A DNA stretch of 64,000 nt from assembly GCF_052857255.1 (NCBI RefSeq), contig NC_135502.1, positions 185,687,806-185,751,805 on the forward strand. Direction: 5' to 3'. The position numbers and the translations under genes are program-made. The stretch's first letter is position 1. Each line of letters starts with the position of its first letter. Origin of the DNA: Amblyomma americanum. Lineage: Eukaryota; Arthropoda; Arachnida; Ixodida; Ixodidae. The notes below the pieces were generated by a model, which had not been told where the DNA came from, made no database searches, and saw only the letters and a list, made by a program, of their open reading frames with translations. This document shows positions 46,485 to 59,500 of the stretch, one piece after another.

Positions 46485-48677
46485 TTACTGACAGCGAACA
46501 GAGTTCAGGGAGTACTGGAAATTAGTAATGGAACGTTTGCGTGATATGTGCATGCATTTACATTTAGAAATATTAAGCTGCATGAGCCAGTTGGAGCACC
46601 ATTTCTGTATTTTATTTAGGTCGTCCTGTAATAATTCCTGGTCAGTGTTATGAGATATGCGGCGATAAATGACGCAATCATCCGCAAAAAGACGGACAGA
46701 TGACGAGATTCCAGATGGCAGGTCGTTGATGAAGATTAGGAAGAGCAGCGGAGCAAGGACGGAACCCTGGGGTACACCGGAGATAACTACGGTAGTTGCA
46801 GATACGTGATTAGCGATGACGGTGAACTGCGAGCGATTAGTCAAGAAGCAGCGAATCCAGGAAAAGACTAGAGGGTCGAGTGACAGGCATGCGAGTTTAA
46901 AGATGAGACGTTGGTGAGGAACGCGATCAAATGCTTTAGAGAAATCTAGGTAAATGGCGTCTGTTTGAAATAAAGAATCTAGACTTAGATGAAGATCAGT
47001 TGTGAATTCGAAGAGTTGTGTTTCACATGAGAAGCCTGCCCTGAAACCATGCTGTTTGGGAAAGAAAAAAGAGTTTTTATCGAGGTGATCTGCAATGTTG
47101 GAGTACAGTATATGCTCAAAGAGTTTACACGAGATGCATGTTAATGAAATAGGACCATAATTCGAGGGGTCAGAGCGGTCACCGGTCTTAAAAACGGGCA
47201 CAACTTTGCTTGTTTTCCAATCGTCCGGAATTTGGCCGGTCTTTCGAGATTGGTCGAAAATGAGCTGTAGGATTTGGCTAGACAATTCTTTGGTTCCTTT
47301 GAGGATTTTGGCAGGTATGTTGTCGGGTCCTGGGGAAGTAGACGGCTTGAGATTTTCGATGAGCTTAGAAATTCCCTCAGATGTGATAATAACAGGTGGC
47401 ATTGAATCAAAATTAAGTTGCGGTAAAGTAGTCCTGTTGTCCGGTGGTTCGTGGGTGAAGACTGAGGTGAAGTAGGAATTCGTAGTATCAGAGCGTTCTG
47501 AAAGCGGAACGTGTGTGCCATCTTGTCTTCTCAAAGAAATGTTGTATGAGCTGTTTTTGTTGGGCGTTATCAGATTCCAGAATTTCTTTGGGTTGGAGCG
47601 CATTATGTCTAGGAGATCATGATTGTAGAATTTTCTTTTAGACGACCGTAATAACTGGGTGTATTCGCGAAGACTGGCGAAGTATTTGTTCCATTTGACA
47701 GATGATGTAGAATTTTTGGCATTACGGAGGAGGCGTTTTTCCTTCCGCGATAATTTGCGCAAGGCATTCGAAAACCAAGGCTTTGTGGCGTCGCCGCGTA
47801 TGCATATGAGTGGTACGTAAGCGTCAATGAGCGACAAAAGTTTGTGCTTAAAAAGGCACCAGTTTTCATTAACGGATTTCGTAGACATGGATAGGAGGAA
47901 AGCAGCGAAAAATTGATCGAGGTCGGAGTTCACACTCGCTAAGTCGGCATTACGATAATCGCGGATGTATTTGACGGATGGTTGGTGGGCGGAAATTTCA
48001 ATGGTTAGGTCGAAAAACAAGAGACTGTGATCACTGAGTCCACTAGATTGCGAAAGTGATTGGATTAATTCTGGACTGGAGACAAGAATGAGGTCAAGGA
48101 TGTTTGAGCCCCGCGTTGGCTCATGAACTGCTTGGAAGAGGTTGAATGTAAGGACGAGTTCAAGGAAGTCTTAATATTGGCGAGACGATGCTGTTAAAGC
48201 TTCCCAGTCGATATCCGGGTAGTTGAAATCGCCACAGAGTATAAAATTGGCGTGGGGAAGTCGAGAATGCAGGTCTTGAAGCACACAGTGAAGGTCCGTA
48301 ATGAAAGATTGATCTGTGTCAGCTGCTCGATAGCATGCAATTACTAGGTTGGTACGAGACGGAAGACAGATTTTAAGACATATTATTTCGCTGCGGCAAT
48401 TAATCTCGACTAGAGCGGATGGAATGTTAGATTTGACAAGAGCAAGAATGCCCCCTCCCCTGCTACCTATTCTATCTCGCCTGTAGAAATGAAAGGACCG
48501 GTTGTCTTGCAGCAGTTCTGCGTCTTGAATATCAGGTGTTAGCCAAGATTCGGTAAATACCGCAATGTCAGTGTTATGATCTTCAAGGACGGTTTCGGAT
48601 ATTTCTTTTTTTGGCAGGTAACTGCGTATGTTGGTCATCAGGACAGAAGCTTTCTGATAAGTTGTGGTAGAACGCAA
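46485..48677 (-). pseudogene. LINE copy 3 ORF2, interrupted by a nonsense codon
   Basis: Endonuclease plus RT as in the other copies, but a TAA at 48,171-48,173 replaces the Lys codon of the SRQSKDF motif (residue 169), within the endonuclease and before its final Ser-Asp-His. Two neighbouring substitutions made it (CAATCTAAA became CAATATTAA on the minus strand). The frame is unchanged on both sides. RT motifs, including FADD, remain intact downstream. Other private changes are Gly for Arg in SNYGPISL, Ala for Pro in CYRAADTD and Ser for Ala in KKEISETV. It cannot encode a full ORF2. Confidence 0.9.
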
Positions 48678-48734
48678 GCGTTTGGATGGTTGAACCTGCT
48701 GTAAAAACGGGACACATGGCGCCTTGGCTAATCG

Positions 48735-50276
48735 CTATGGTTTAAGTTCTACAATGGAATCCGTTTCAGCGTTGAAAGTGAACTGCCTTTTGCCGATAAG
48801 TAACTTGTCGAAGCGGATCTTAAATGAGGCGTTGCTTTGTTGGCCGTAAGAAAAAAGTTTTTTCCTCGCTTGTCGAACTTTCGCGGAATAGTCCTCACGA
48901 ACTGAGAATGAGGTATCTTTAAGTTTATGCCCTGCAACAAGAATTCTTGATTTATCTTTAAAGTGTGCCAGTTTAACAATTATTGGGCGGTTTTTGTCTG
49001 TTTGGAAACGGCCCAGTCGATGCGCGCGTTCGATGTCTTGGCTATCAATAGTAATGTCTAGGTGTTCGGAGCAGAAAGAAATAATATGTGCTTCAGACTG
49101 TGCCCAACTTTCGCGGGGCTCATCCTGAAGACCGAGAAACAATAAGTTCGAGCGGCGCAAGCGGTTTTCAGCGTCGTCGCACTTGTTTGTTAATGCTTTT
49201 ACATTTGAAGTAAGTCTGGCCAAGTCGGTGTTATTTACAGATGCAGCAACATTTTCCGGATTAGATTCGACTGTTTTTTCCAGTGTTTCGACCCGCGCTG
49301 AAAGACGGCGGACCGAGTCTTCAATGTTTGTTTGAGCAGAACGGATCAAGGCAAGCTCTGCAATTACAGTGCTCTGAGAGGATTCAATGCGTGATATGGC
49401 TTCGGAAATTGATTCTAGAGACGGCGGAGCTTTGCTTTCGGTCGGGCCTGGGTTCAATTCGACTTCCCCAGATAACATGAGCAGAAGACAAGTCAGGTGG
49501 ACGTTGAGGCAGAAGGGGCAAGCAATATACAGCAACCTTTTGCAACAGTCAATGGCGTCAATGGGGCACGACACCGCTAGCAAGAACGGGTCACTAGAGC
49601 GGCAGGAAGCGGCACAGGGTAGATAACTAACCTGCAGTAGGTGAAGAAAGGGCGATTGCATGACGAGTTCCGATGCGGTGGCGTGCCCCAAATGGCCCCA
49701 GCAATACAGCGGCTTATGTAGGTGGCGGGTTCCGGTGTTCGTGCCCGGTTGCCAGATGACGGCCTGGTCCACCGCTGCAAGCAGCGGATGCAGGTCAGGG
49801 TGGTCGTTGTCGAAGATGTCGTTGTCGGCAGGCAGCCAGGAGGACTCGGTAGCCTCATGCGTCGCGAAAAAGCCTGAGCTTTCGGCGCTGATACTTGAAG
49901 TGGCGGGAAGCCATATCAGGATAGCCTGCAGTAGGTGAAGAAAGGGCGATTGCATGACGAGTTCCGATGCGGTGGCGTGCCCCAAATGGCCCCAGCAATA
50001 CAGCGGCTTATGTAGGTGGCGGGTTCCGGTGTTCGTGCCCGGTTGCCAGATCACGGGCTGGTCCACCGCTGCAAGCAGCGGATGCAGGTCAGGGTGGTCG
50101 TTGTCGAAGTCGTTGTCGGCAGGCAGCCAGGAGGACTCGGTAGCGTCATGCGTCGCGAAAAAGCCTGAGCTTTCGGCGCTGATACTTGAAGTGGCGGGAA
50201 GCCATATCAGGATAGCCTGCAGTAGGTGAAGAAAGGGCGATTGCATGACGAGTTCCGATGCGGTGGCGTGCCCCAA
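48735..50276 (-). CDS. LINE copy 3 ORF1: RNA-binding protein with 2A-like motif
   Basis: 513-codon frame whose translation looks the same as in copy 1, including the upstream monomer-encoded repeats, Pro278 of the 2A-like motif, the coiled coil, LLFLGL and IERAHRLG. The frame begins at a TTG because the outer monomer is shifted by one base. It ends at TAG 48,735-48,737, in frame with ORF2. Confidence 0.82.
   Translation of the reverse strand: MGHATASELVMQSPFLHLLQAILIWLPATSSISAESSGFFATHDATESSWLPADNDFDNDHPDLHPLLAAVDQPVIWQPGTNTGTRHLHKPLYCWGHLGHATASELVMQSPFLHLLQAILIWLPATSSISAESSGFFATHEATESSWLPADNDIFDNDHPDLHPLLAAVDQAVIWQPGTNTGTRHLHKPLYCWGHLGHATASELVMQSPFLHLLQVSYLPCAASCRSSDPFLLAVSCPIDAIDCCKRLLYIACPFCLNVHLTCLLLMLSGEVELNPGPTESKAPPSLESISEAISRIESSQSTVIAELALIRSAQTNIEDSVRRLSARVETLEKTVESNPENVAASVNNTDLARLTSNVKALTNKCDDAENRLRRSNLLFLGLQDEPRESWAQSEAHIISFCSEHLDITIDSQDIERAHRLGRFQTDKNRPIIVKLAHFKDKSRILVAGHKLKDTSFSVREDYSAKVRQARKKLFSYGQQSNASFKIRFDKLLIGKRQFTFNAETDSIVELKP
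49443..49478 (-). other. 2A-like motif in LINE copy 3 ORF1
   Basis: MLSGEVELNPGP, the same bases as in copies 1 and 2. The Glu-for-Asp change is therefore ancestral to the three copies. Confidence 0.7.
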
Positions 50277-50575
50277 ATGGCCCCAGCAATACAGCGGCTT
50301 ATGTAGGTGGCGGGTTCCGGTGTTCGTGCCCGGTTGCCAGATGACGGGTTGGTCCAGCGCTGCAAGCAGCGGATGCAGGTCAGGGTGGTCGTTGTCAAAG
50401 AAGTCGTTGTCGGCAGGCAGCCAGGAGGACTCGGTAGCGTCATGCGTCGCGACAAAAGCCTGAGCTTTCGGCGCTGATACTTGAAGTGGCGGGAAGCCAT
50501 ATCAGGATAGCCTGCAGTAGGTGAAGAAAGGGCGATTGCATGACGAGTTCCGATGCGTTGGCGTGCCCGGTGGCG
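49631..50575 (-). repeat. LINE copy 3 5' tandem monomers (about 294 bp)
   Basis: Landmark ATG at 49,660, 49,954, 50,245 and 50,540 (spacing 294, 291, 295). The one-base insertion in the third interval, GCGACAAAAGCC, is shared with copy 1 and shifts the outermost monomer out of frame. GATGTCG and GCCTCATGCG variants in the innermost monomer are also shared with copy 1 only. Confidence 0.88.
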
Positions 50576-53500
50576 TGTTATACCAGGCTGCATTGCTCAT
50601 GAGAACGCCTGGATTCCCGACCACGACCTGAAAACACTAAACACACTTAACTCCGAGAGTTACGACGCTACAAGGAACATCGAGCAACACGGCATAAGCC
50701 CCAGTGGGAACAGTCCACCGCTGTCCCCGGCCCTCGGAGTAACTGGGAGCCGCTGCGACATCAAAGTCAAACTTCTTTAAACAGAGTTAAGCTCTGTTCA
50801 TCGCAACAGCGCATGGTGGCACCGTGAGCGAGATGACGTTGAGGAAATATATCATATTTTTAGTTGAGAGTGTTGGTTTTGTTATACCAGGCTGCATTGC
50901 CCATGAGAACGCCTGGATTACCGACAGCGACCTGAAAACGCTGCAAAGATGTAACTCCGAGAGTTACGATGCTACAAGGTACATCGAACAACACGGCATC
51001 AGCCCCTGTGGGAACAGTCCCCCGCTCTGCACGGCCATCGGAGTAACATGGGAGCCGCTGCGACATGGACGTCAAACTGCTTTAAAAAGAATCACGCTGC
51101 GTTCATCGAAACGGGGAATATTGGCGCCGTGAGCGAGATGACTTTGAGGAACTATTTCGTCTTTTTGGTTCTGATTGTTGGTTTTGTTCTACCTTGCTGC
51201 AGTGCTCATGAGAACGCCTGGATTACCGACAGCGACCTGAAAACGCTGAACAGATGTAACTCCGAGAGTTACGATGCTACAAGGAACATCGAGCAACACG
51301 GGATCAGCCCCTGTGGGAACAGTCCACCGTTCTGAACTGCCATCGGAGTAACATGGGAGCCGCTGCGACATCGATGTCAAACTGCTTTAAAAAGAATCAC
51401 GCTGCGTTCATCGAAACGGGGAATATTGGCGCCGTGAGCGAGATGACTTTCAGGAACTATTTCGTCTTTTTGGTTCAGATTGTTGGTTTTGTTCTACCTT
51501 GCTGCATTGCTCATGAGACAGCCTAGATTACCGACAGCTGCCTGAAAACGCTGAACAGATGTAACTCCGAGAGTTACGATGCTACAAGGAACATCGAGCA
51601 ACACGGCATAAGCCCCTGTGGGAACAGTCAACCGCTGTGCACGGCACTCGGAGTAACACGGGAGCAGCTGCGACATCGACGTCAAACTGCTTTAAACGGA
51701 ATCACGCTCCGTTCATCAGAACGGGGCATGGTGGCACCGTGAGCGAGATGACGTTGAGGAACTCTATCATATTTTTAGTTGAGATTTTTGGTTTTGTTAT
51801 ACCAGGCTGCATTGATCACGAGAACGCCTAGATTAGCGACAGCGAACTGAAAACGCTGAACAGATGTAATACCGAGAGTTACAATGCTACAAGGAACATC
51901 GAGCAACACGGCATCAGCCTCTGTGGGAACAGTTCTAGGATTAACATGGGAGCCGCTGCGACATCGACGTCGAACTGCTTTAAACAGAGTCACGCTCCGT
52001 TCATCGGAACGGGGCATGGTGGCGCCGTGAGTGAAATGACGTTGAGCAACTATTTCGTCTTTTTGGTTCACATTGTTGGTTTTGTTCTACCTGGCTGCAT
52101 TACTCACGAGAACGCCTGGACTACCGACAGCGACCTGAAAACGCTGAACAGAAGTAACTCCGAGTGTTACGATGCTACAAGGAACATCGAGCAACATGGC
52201 ATCAGCCCATGTGGGAACAGTCCACCGCTCTGCACTGCCATCGGAGTAACATGGGAGCCGCTGAGACATCGATGTCAAACAGCTTTAAAAAGAATCACGC
52301 TGCGTTCATCGAAACGGGCAATATTGGGGCCGTGAGCGAGATGACTTTCAGGAACTATTTCGTCTTTTTGGTTCAGATTGTTGGTTTTGTTCTACCTTGC
52401 GGCATTGCTCATGAGAACGCCTGGATTCCCGACCACGACCTGAAAAAACTAAACAGACGTAACTCCGAGAGATACGATGCTACAAGGAACATCGAGCAAC
52501 ACGCTATCAGCCCCTGTGGGAACAGCCCACCGCTGTCCCCGGCCCTCGGAGTAACCCGGGAGCCGCTGCGACATCGACGTCAAACAGCTTTAAACAGAGT
52601 CACACTCCCTTCATCGGAACGGGGAATGGTGGCACCGTGAGCGAGTTGACGTTCAGGAAATATATGATATTTTTAGTTGAGATTGTTGGTTTTGTTATAC
52701 CAGGCTGCTTTGCTCATGAGAACGCCTGGATTCCCGACCACGACGTGAAAGCACTAAACAGACGTAACTCCGAGAGTTACGACGCTACAAGGAACATCGA
52801 GCAACACGGCATCAGCCCCTGTGGGAACAGTCCACCGCTGTCCCCGGCCCTCGGAGTAACTGGGAGCCGCTGCGACATCGAAGTCAAACTTCTTTAAACA
52901 GAGCTAAGCTCCGTTCATCGCAATAGCGCATGGTGGCACCGTGAGCGAGATGACGTTGAGGAAATATATCATATTTTCAGTTTAAATTGTTGGTTTTGTT
53001 ATACCAGGCTGCATTGCTCATGAGAACGCCTGGATTACCGACAGCGACCTGAAAACGCTGCAAAGATGTAACTCCGAGAGTTACGATGCTACAAGGTACA
53101 TCGAACAACACGGCATCAGCCCCTGTGGGAACAGTCCCCCGCTCTGCACGGCCATCGGAGTAACATGGGAGCCGCTGCGACATCGACATCAAACTGCATT
53201 AAAAAGAATCACGCTGCGTTCATCGAAACGGGGAATATTGGCGCCGTGAGCGAGATGACTTTGAGGAACTATTTCGTCTTTTTGGTTCTGATTGTTGGTT
53301 TTGTTCTACCTTGCTGCAGTGCTCATGAGAACGCCTGGATTACCGACCGCGACCTGAAAACGCTGAACAGATGTAACTCCGAGAGTTACGATGCTACAAG
53401 GAACATCGAGCAACACGGCATCAGCCCCTGTGGGAACAGTCCACCGTTCTGAACTGCCATCGGAGTAACATGAGAGCCGCTGCGACATCGATGTCAAACT

Positions 53501-56500
53501 GCTTTAAAAAGAATCACGCTGCGTTCATCGAAACGGGGAATATTGGCGCCGTGAGCGAGATGACTATCAGGAACTATTTCGTCTTTTTGGTTCAGATTGT
53601 TGGTTTTGTTCTACCTTGCTGCATTGCTCATGAGACAGCCTAGATTACCGACAGCTGCCTGAAAACGCTGAACAGATGTAACTCCGAGAGTTACGATGCT
53701 ACAAGGACCATCGAGCAACACGGCATAAGCCCCTGTGGGAACAGTCAACCGCTGTGCACGGCACTCGGAGTAACACGGCAGCAGCTGCGACATCGACGTC
53801 AAACTGCTTTAAATGGAGTCACGCTCCGTTCATCAGAACGGGGCATGGTGGCACCGTGAGCGAGATGACGTTGAGGAACTGTATCATATTTTTAGTTGAG
53901 ATTTTTGGTTTTGTTATACCAGGCTGCATTGTTCATGAGAACGCCTGGATTCCCGACCACGACCTGAAAGCACTAAACAGACGTAACTCCGAGAGTTACG
54001 ATGCTACAAGGAACATCGAGCAACACGGCATCAGCCCCTGTGGGAACAGTCCACCGCTGTCCCAGGCCCTCGGAGTAACACGGGAGCAGCTGCGACATCG
54101 ACGTCAAACAGCTTTAAACGTAGTCACGCTCCGTTCATCGAAACGGTGAATATTGGCGCCGTGAGCGGGATGACTTTGAGGAACTATTTCGTCTTTTTGG
54201 TTCAGATTGTTGGTTTTGTTCTACCTTGCTGCATTGCTCATGAGACCGCCTGGATTACCGACAGCTACCTGAAAATGCTGAACAGATGTAACTCCGAGAG
54301 TTACGATGCTACAAGGAACATCGAGCAACACGGCATCAGCACCTGTGGGAACAGTCAACCGCTGTGCACGGCCCTCGGAGCAACACGGGAGCAGCTGCGA
54401 CATCGACGTCAAGCTGCTTTGAACAGAGCCACGCTCCGCTCATCGGAACGAGGCGTGGTGGCCCCGTGAACGAGATGACGTTGAGGAACTGTTTCGTTTT
54501 TTTGGTTCAAATTGTTGATTTTGTTCTACCTGGCTGCATTGATCACGAGAACGCCTAGATTAGCGACAGCGAACTGAAAACGCTGAACAGATGTAATACC
54601 GAGAGTTACAATGCTACAAGGAACATCGAGCAACACGGCATCAGCCTCTGTGGGAACAGTTCTAGGAGTAACATGGGAGCCGCTGCGACATCGACGTCGA
54701 ACTGCTTTAAACAGAGTCACGCTCCGTTCATCGGAACGGGGCATGGTGGCGCCGTGAGTGAAATGACGTTGAGCAACTATTTCGTCTTTTTGGTTCACAT
54801 TGTTGGTTTTGTTCTACCTGGCTGCATTACTCACGAGAACGCCTGGACTACCGACAGCGACCTGAAAACGCTGAACAGAAGTAACTCCGAGAGATACGAT
54901 GCTACAAGGAACATCGAGCAACACGCCATCAGCCCCTGTGGGAACAGCCCACCGCTGTCCCGGCCCTCGGAGTAACCCGGGAGCCGCTGCGACATCGACG
55001 TCAAACAGCTTTAAACAGAGTCACACTCCCTTCATCGGAACGGGGAATGGTGGCACCGTGAGCGAGATGACGTTCAGGAAATATATCATATTTTTAGTTG
55101 AGATTGTTGGTTTTGTTATACCAGGCTGCTTTGCTCATGAGAACGCCTGGATTCCCGACCACGACGTGAAAACACTAAACAGACGTAACTCCGAGAGTTA
55201 CGACGCTACAAGGAACATCGAGCAACACGGCATCAGCCCCTGTGGGAACAGTCCACCGCTGTCCCCGGCCCTCGGAGTAACTGGGAGCCGCTGCGACCTC
55301 GAAGTCAAACTTCTTTAAACAGAGTTAAGCTCCGTTCATCGCAATAGCGCATGGTGGCACCGTGAGCGAGATGACGTTGAGGAAATATATCATATTTTCA
55401 GTTTAAATTGTTGGTTTTGTTATACCAGGCTGCATTGCTCATGAGAACGCCTGGATTACCGACAGCGACCTGAAAACGCTGCAAATATGTAACTCCGAGA
55501 GTTACGATGCTACAAGGTACATCGAACAACACGGCATCAGCCCCTGTGGGAACAGTCCACCGCTCTGCACGGCCATCGGAGTAACATGGGAGCCGCTGCG
55601 ACATCGACGTCAAACTGCTTTAAAAAGAATCACGCTGCGTTCATCGAAACGGGGAATATTGGCGCCGTGAGCGAGATGACTTTGAGGAACTATTTCGTCT
55701 TTTTGGTTCTGATTGTTGGTTTTGTTCTACCTTGCTGCAGTGCTCATGAGAACGCCTGGATTACCGACAGCGACCTGAAAACGCTGAACAGATGTAACTC
55801 CGAGAGTTACGATGCTAAAAGGAACATCGAGCAACACGGGATCAGCCCCTGTGGGAACAGTCCGCCGTTCTGAACTGCCATCGGAGTAACATGGGAGCCG
55901 CTGCGACATCGATGTCAAACTGCTTTAAAAAGAATCACGCTGCGTTCATCGAAACGGGGAATATTGGCGCCGTGAGCGAGATGACTTTCAGGAACTATTT
56001 CGTCTTTTTGGTTCAGATTGTTGGTTTTGTTCTACCTTGCTGCATTGCTCATGAGACAGCCTAGATTACCGACAGCTGCCTGAAAACGCTGAACAGATGT
56101 AACTCCGAGAGTTACGATGCTACAAGGAACATCGAGCAACACGGCATAAGCCCCTGTGGGAACAGTCAACCGCTGTGCACGGCACTCGGAGTAACACGGG
56201 AGCAGCTGCGACATCGACGTCAAACTGCTTTAAACGGAGTCACGCTCCGTTCATCAGAACGGGGCATGGTGGCACCGTGAGCGAGATGACGTTGAGGAAC
56301 TCTATCATATTTTTAGTTGAGATTTTTGGTTTTGTTATACCAGGCTGCATTGTTCATGAGAACGCCTGGATTCCCGACCACGACCTGAAAGCACTAAACA
56401 GACGTAACTCCGAGAGTTACGATGCTACAAGGAACATCGAGCAACACGGCATCAGCCCCTGTGGGAACAGTCAACCGCTGTGCACGGCCCTCGGAGTAAC

Positions 56501-59500
56501 ACGGGATCAGCTGCGACATCGACGTCAAACAGCTTTAAACGTAGTCACGCTCCGTTCATCGAAACGGTGAATATTGGCGCCGTGAGCGGGATGACTTTGA
56601 GGAACTATTTCGTCTTTTTGGTTCAGATTGTTGGTTTTGTTCTACCTTGCTGCATTGCTCATGAGACTGCCTGGATTACCGACAGCTACCTGAAAATGCT
56701 GAACAGATGTAACTCCGAGAGTTACGATGCTACAAGGAACATCGAGCAACACGGCATCAGCACCTGTGGGAACAGTCAACCGCTGTGCACGGCCCTCGGA
56801 GCAACACGGGAGCAGCTGCGACATCGACGTCAAGCTGCTTTGAACAGAGCCACGCTCCGCTCATTGGAACGAGGCGTGGTGGCCCCGTGAACGAGATGAC
56901 GTTGAGGAACTGTTTCGTTTTTTTGGTTCAAATTGTTGATTTTGTTCTACTGGCTGCATTGATCACGAGAACGCCTAGATTAGCGACAGCGAACTGAAAA
57001 CGCTGAACAGATGTAATACCGAGAGTTACAATGCTACAAGGAACATCGAGCAACACGGCATCAGCCTCTGTGGGAACAGTTCTAGGAGTAACATGGGAGC
57101 CGCTGCGACATCGACGTCGAACTGCTTTAAACAGAGTCACGCTCCGTTCATCGGAACGGGGCATGGTGGCGCCGTGAGTGAAAGGACGTTGAGCAACTAT
57201 TTCGTCTTTTTGGTTCACATTGCTGGTTTTGTTCTACCTGGCTGCATTACTCACGAGAACGCCTGGACTACCGACAGCGACCTGAAAACGCTGAACAGAA
57301 GTAACTCCGAGTGTTACGATGCTACAAGGAACATCGAGCAACATGGCATCAGCCCATGTGGGAACAGTCCACCGCTCTGCACTGCCATCGGAGTAACATG
57401 GGAGCCGCTGAGACATCGATGTCAAACAGCTTTAAAAAGAATCACGCTGCGTTCATCGAAACGGGGAATATTGGGGCCGTGAGCGAGATGACTTTCAGGA
57501 ACTATTTCGTCTTTTTGGTTCAGATTGTTGGTTTTGTTCTACCTTGCGGCATTGCTCATGAGAACGCCTGGATTCCCGACCACGACCTGAAAAAACTAAA
57601 CAGACGTAACTCCGAGAGATACGATGCTACAAGGAACATCGAGCAACACGCCATCAGCCCCTGTGGGAACAGCCCACCGCTGTCCCCGGCCCTCGGAGTA
57701 ACCCTGGAGCCGCTGCGACATCGACGTCAAACAGCTTTAAACAGAGTCACACTCCCTTCATCGGAACGGGGAATGGTGGCACCGTGAGCGAGATGACGTT
57801 CAGGAAATATATGATATTTTTAGTTGAGATTGTTGGTTTTGTTATACCAGGCTGCTTTGCTCATGAGAACGCCTGGATTCCCGACCACGACGTGAAAGCA
57901 CTAAACAGACGTAACTCCGAGAGTTACGACGCTACAAGGAACATCGAGCAACACGGCATCAGCCCCTGTGGGAACAGTCCACCGCTGTCCCCGGCCCTCG
58001 GAGTAACTGGGAGCCGCGGCGACATCGAAGTCAAACTTCTTTAAACAGAGCTAAGCTCCGTTCATCGCAATAGCGCATGGTGGCACCGTGAGCGAGATGA
58101 CGTTGAGGAAATATATCATATTTTCAGTTTAAATTGTTGGTTTTGTTATACCAGGCTGCATTGCTCATGAGAACGCCTGGATTACCGACAGCGACCTGAA
58201 AACGCTGCAAATATGTAACTCCGAGAGTTACGATGCTACAAGGTACATCGAACAACACGGCATCAGCCCCTGTGGGAACAGTCCACCGCTCTGCACGGCC
58301 ATCGGAGTAACATGGGAGCCGCTGCGACATCGACGTCAAACTGCTTTAAAAAGAATCACGCTGCGTTCATCGAAACGGGGAATATTGGCGCCGTGAGCGA
58401 GATGACTTTGAGGAACTATTTCGTCTTTTTGGTTCAGATTGTTGGTTTTGTTCTACCTTGCTGCAGTGCTCATGAGAACGCCTGGACTACCGACAGCGAC
58501 CTGAAAACGCTGAACAGATGTAACTCCGAGAGTTACGATGCTACAAGGAACATCGAGCAACACGGCATCAGCCCCTCGGAGTAACACGGGAGCAGCTGCG
58601 ACATCGACGTCAAACTGCTTTAAACGGAGTCAGCTCCGTTCATCGGAAAGGGGCATGGTGGCACCGTGAGCGAGATGACGTTGAGGAAATATATCATATT
58701 TTTAGTTGAGATTGTTGGCTTTGTTATACCAGGCTGCATTGCTCATGAGAACGCCTGGATTCCCGACCACGACCTGAAAACACTAAACAGACGTAACTCC
58801 GAGAGTTACGACGCTACAAGGAACATCGAGCAACACGGCATCAGCCCCAGTGGGAACAATCCACCGCTGTCCCCGGCCCTCGGAGTAACTGGGAGCCGCT
58901 GCGACATCAAAGTCAAACTTCTTTAAACAGAGTTAAGCTCTGTTCATCGCAACAGCGCATGGTGGCACCGTGAGCGAGATGACGTTGAGGAAATATATCA
59001 TATTTTTAGTTGAGAGTGTTGGTTTTGTTATACCAGGCTGCATTGCCCATGAGAACGCCTGGATTACCGACAGCGACCTGAAAACGCTGCAAAGATGTAA
59101 CTCCGAGAGTTACGATGCTACAAGGTACATCGAACAACACGGCATCAGCCCCTGTGGGAACAGTCCCCCGCTCTGCACGGCCATCGGAGTAACATGGGAG
59201 CCGCTGCGACATCGACATCAAACTGCATTAAAAAGAATCACGCTGCGTTCATCGAAACGGGGAATATTGGCGCCGTGAGCGAGATGACTTTGAGGAACTA
59301 TTTCGTCTTTTTGGTTCTGATTGTTGGTTTTGTTCTACCTTGCTGCAGTGCTCATGAGAACGCCTGGATTACCGACAGCGACCTGAAAACGCTGAACAGA
59401 TGTAACTCCGAGAGTTACGATGCTACAAGGAACATCGAGCAACACGGCATCAGCCCCTGTGGGAAGAGTCCACCGTTCTGAACTGCCATCGGAGTAACAT

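Larger units (their letters stand above)
45567..50575 (-). mobile_element. Non-LTR retrotransposon (LINE), CR1/L2-like, copy 3
   Basis: Same element and junctions, offset 41,817 bp from copy 1. It shares with copy 1, against copy 2, the one-base loss in the ORF2 tail, the extra base in the outer 5' monomer and several substitutions, so these two are sister copies. I noticed only about seven substitutions between them in ORF2 and the 3' part. Private changes include a stop codon in ORF2. Confidence 0.93.
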
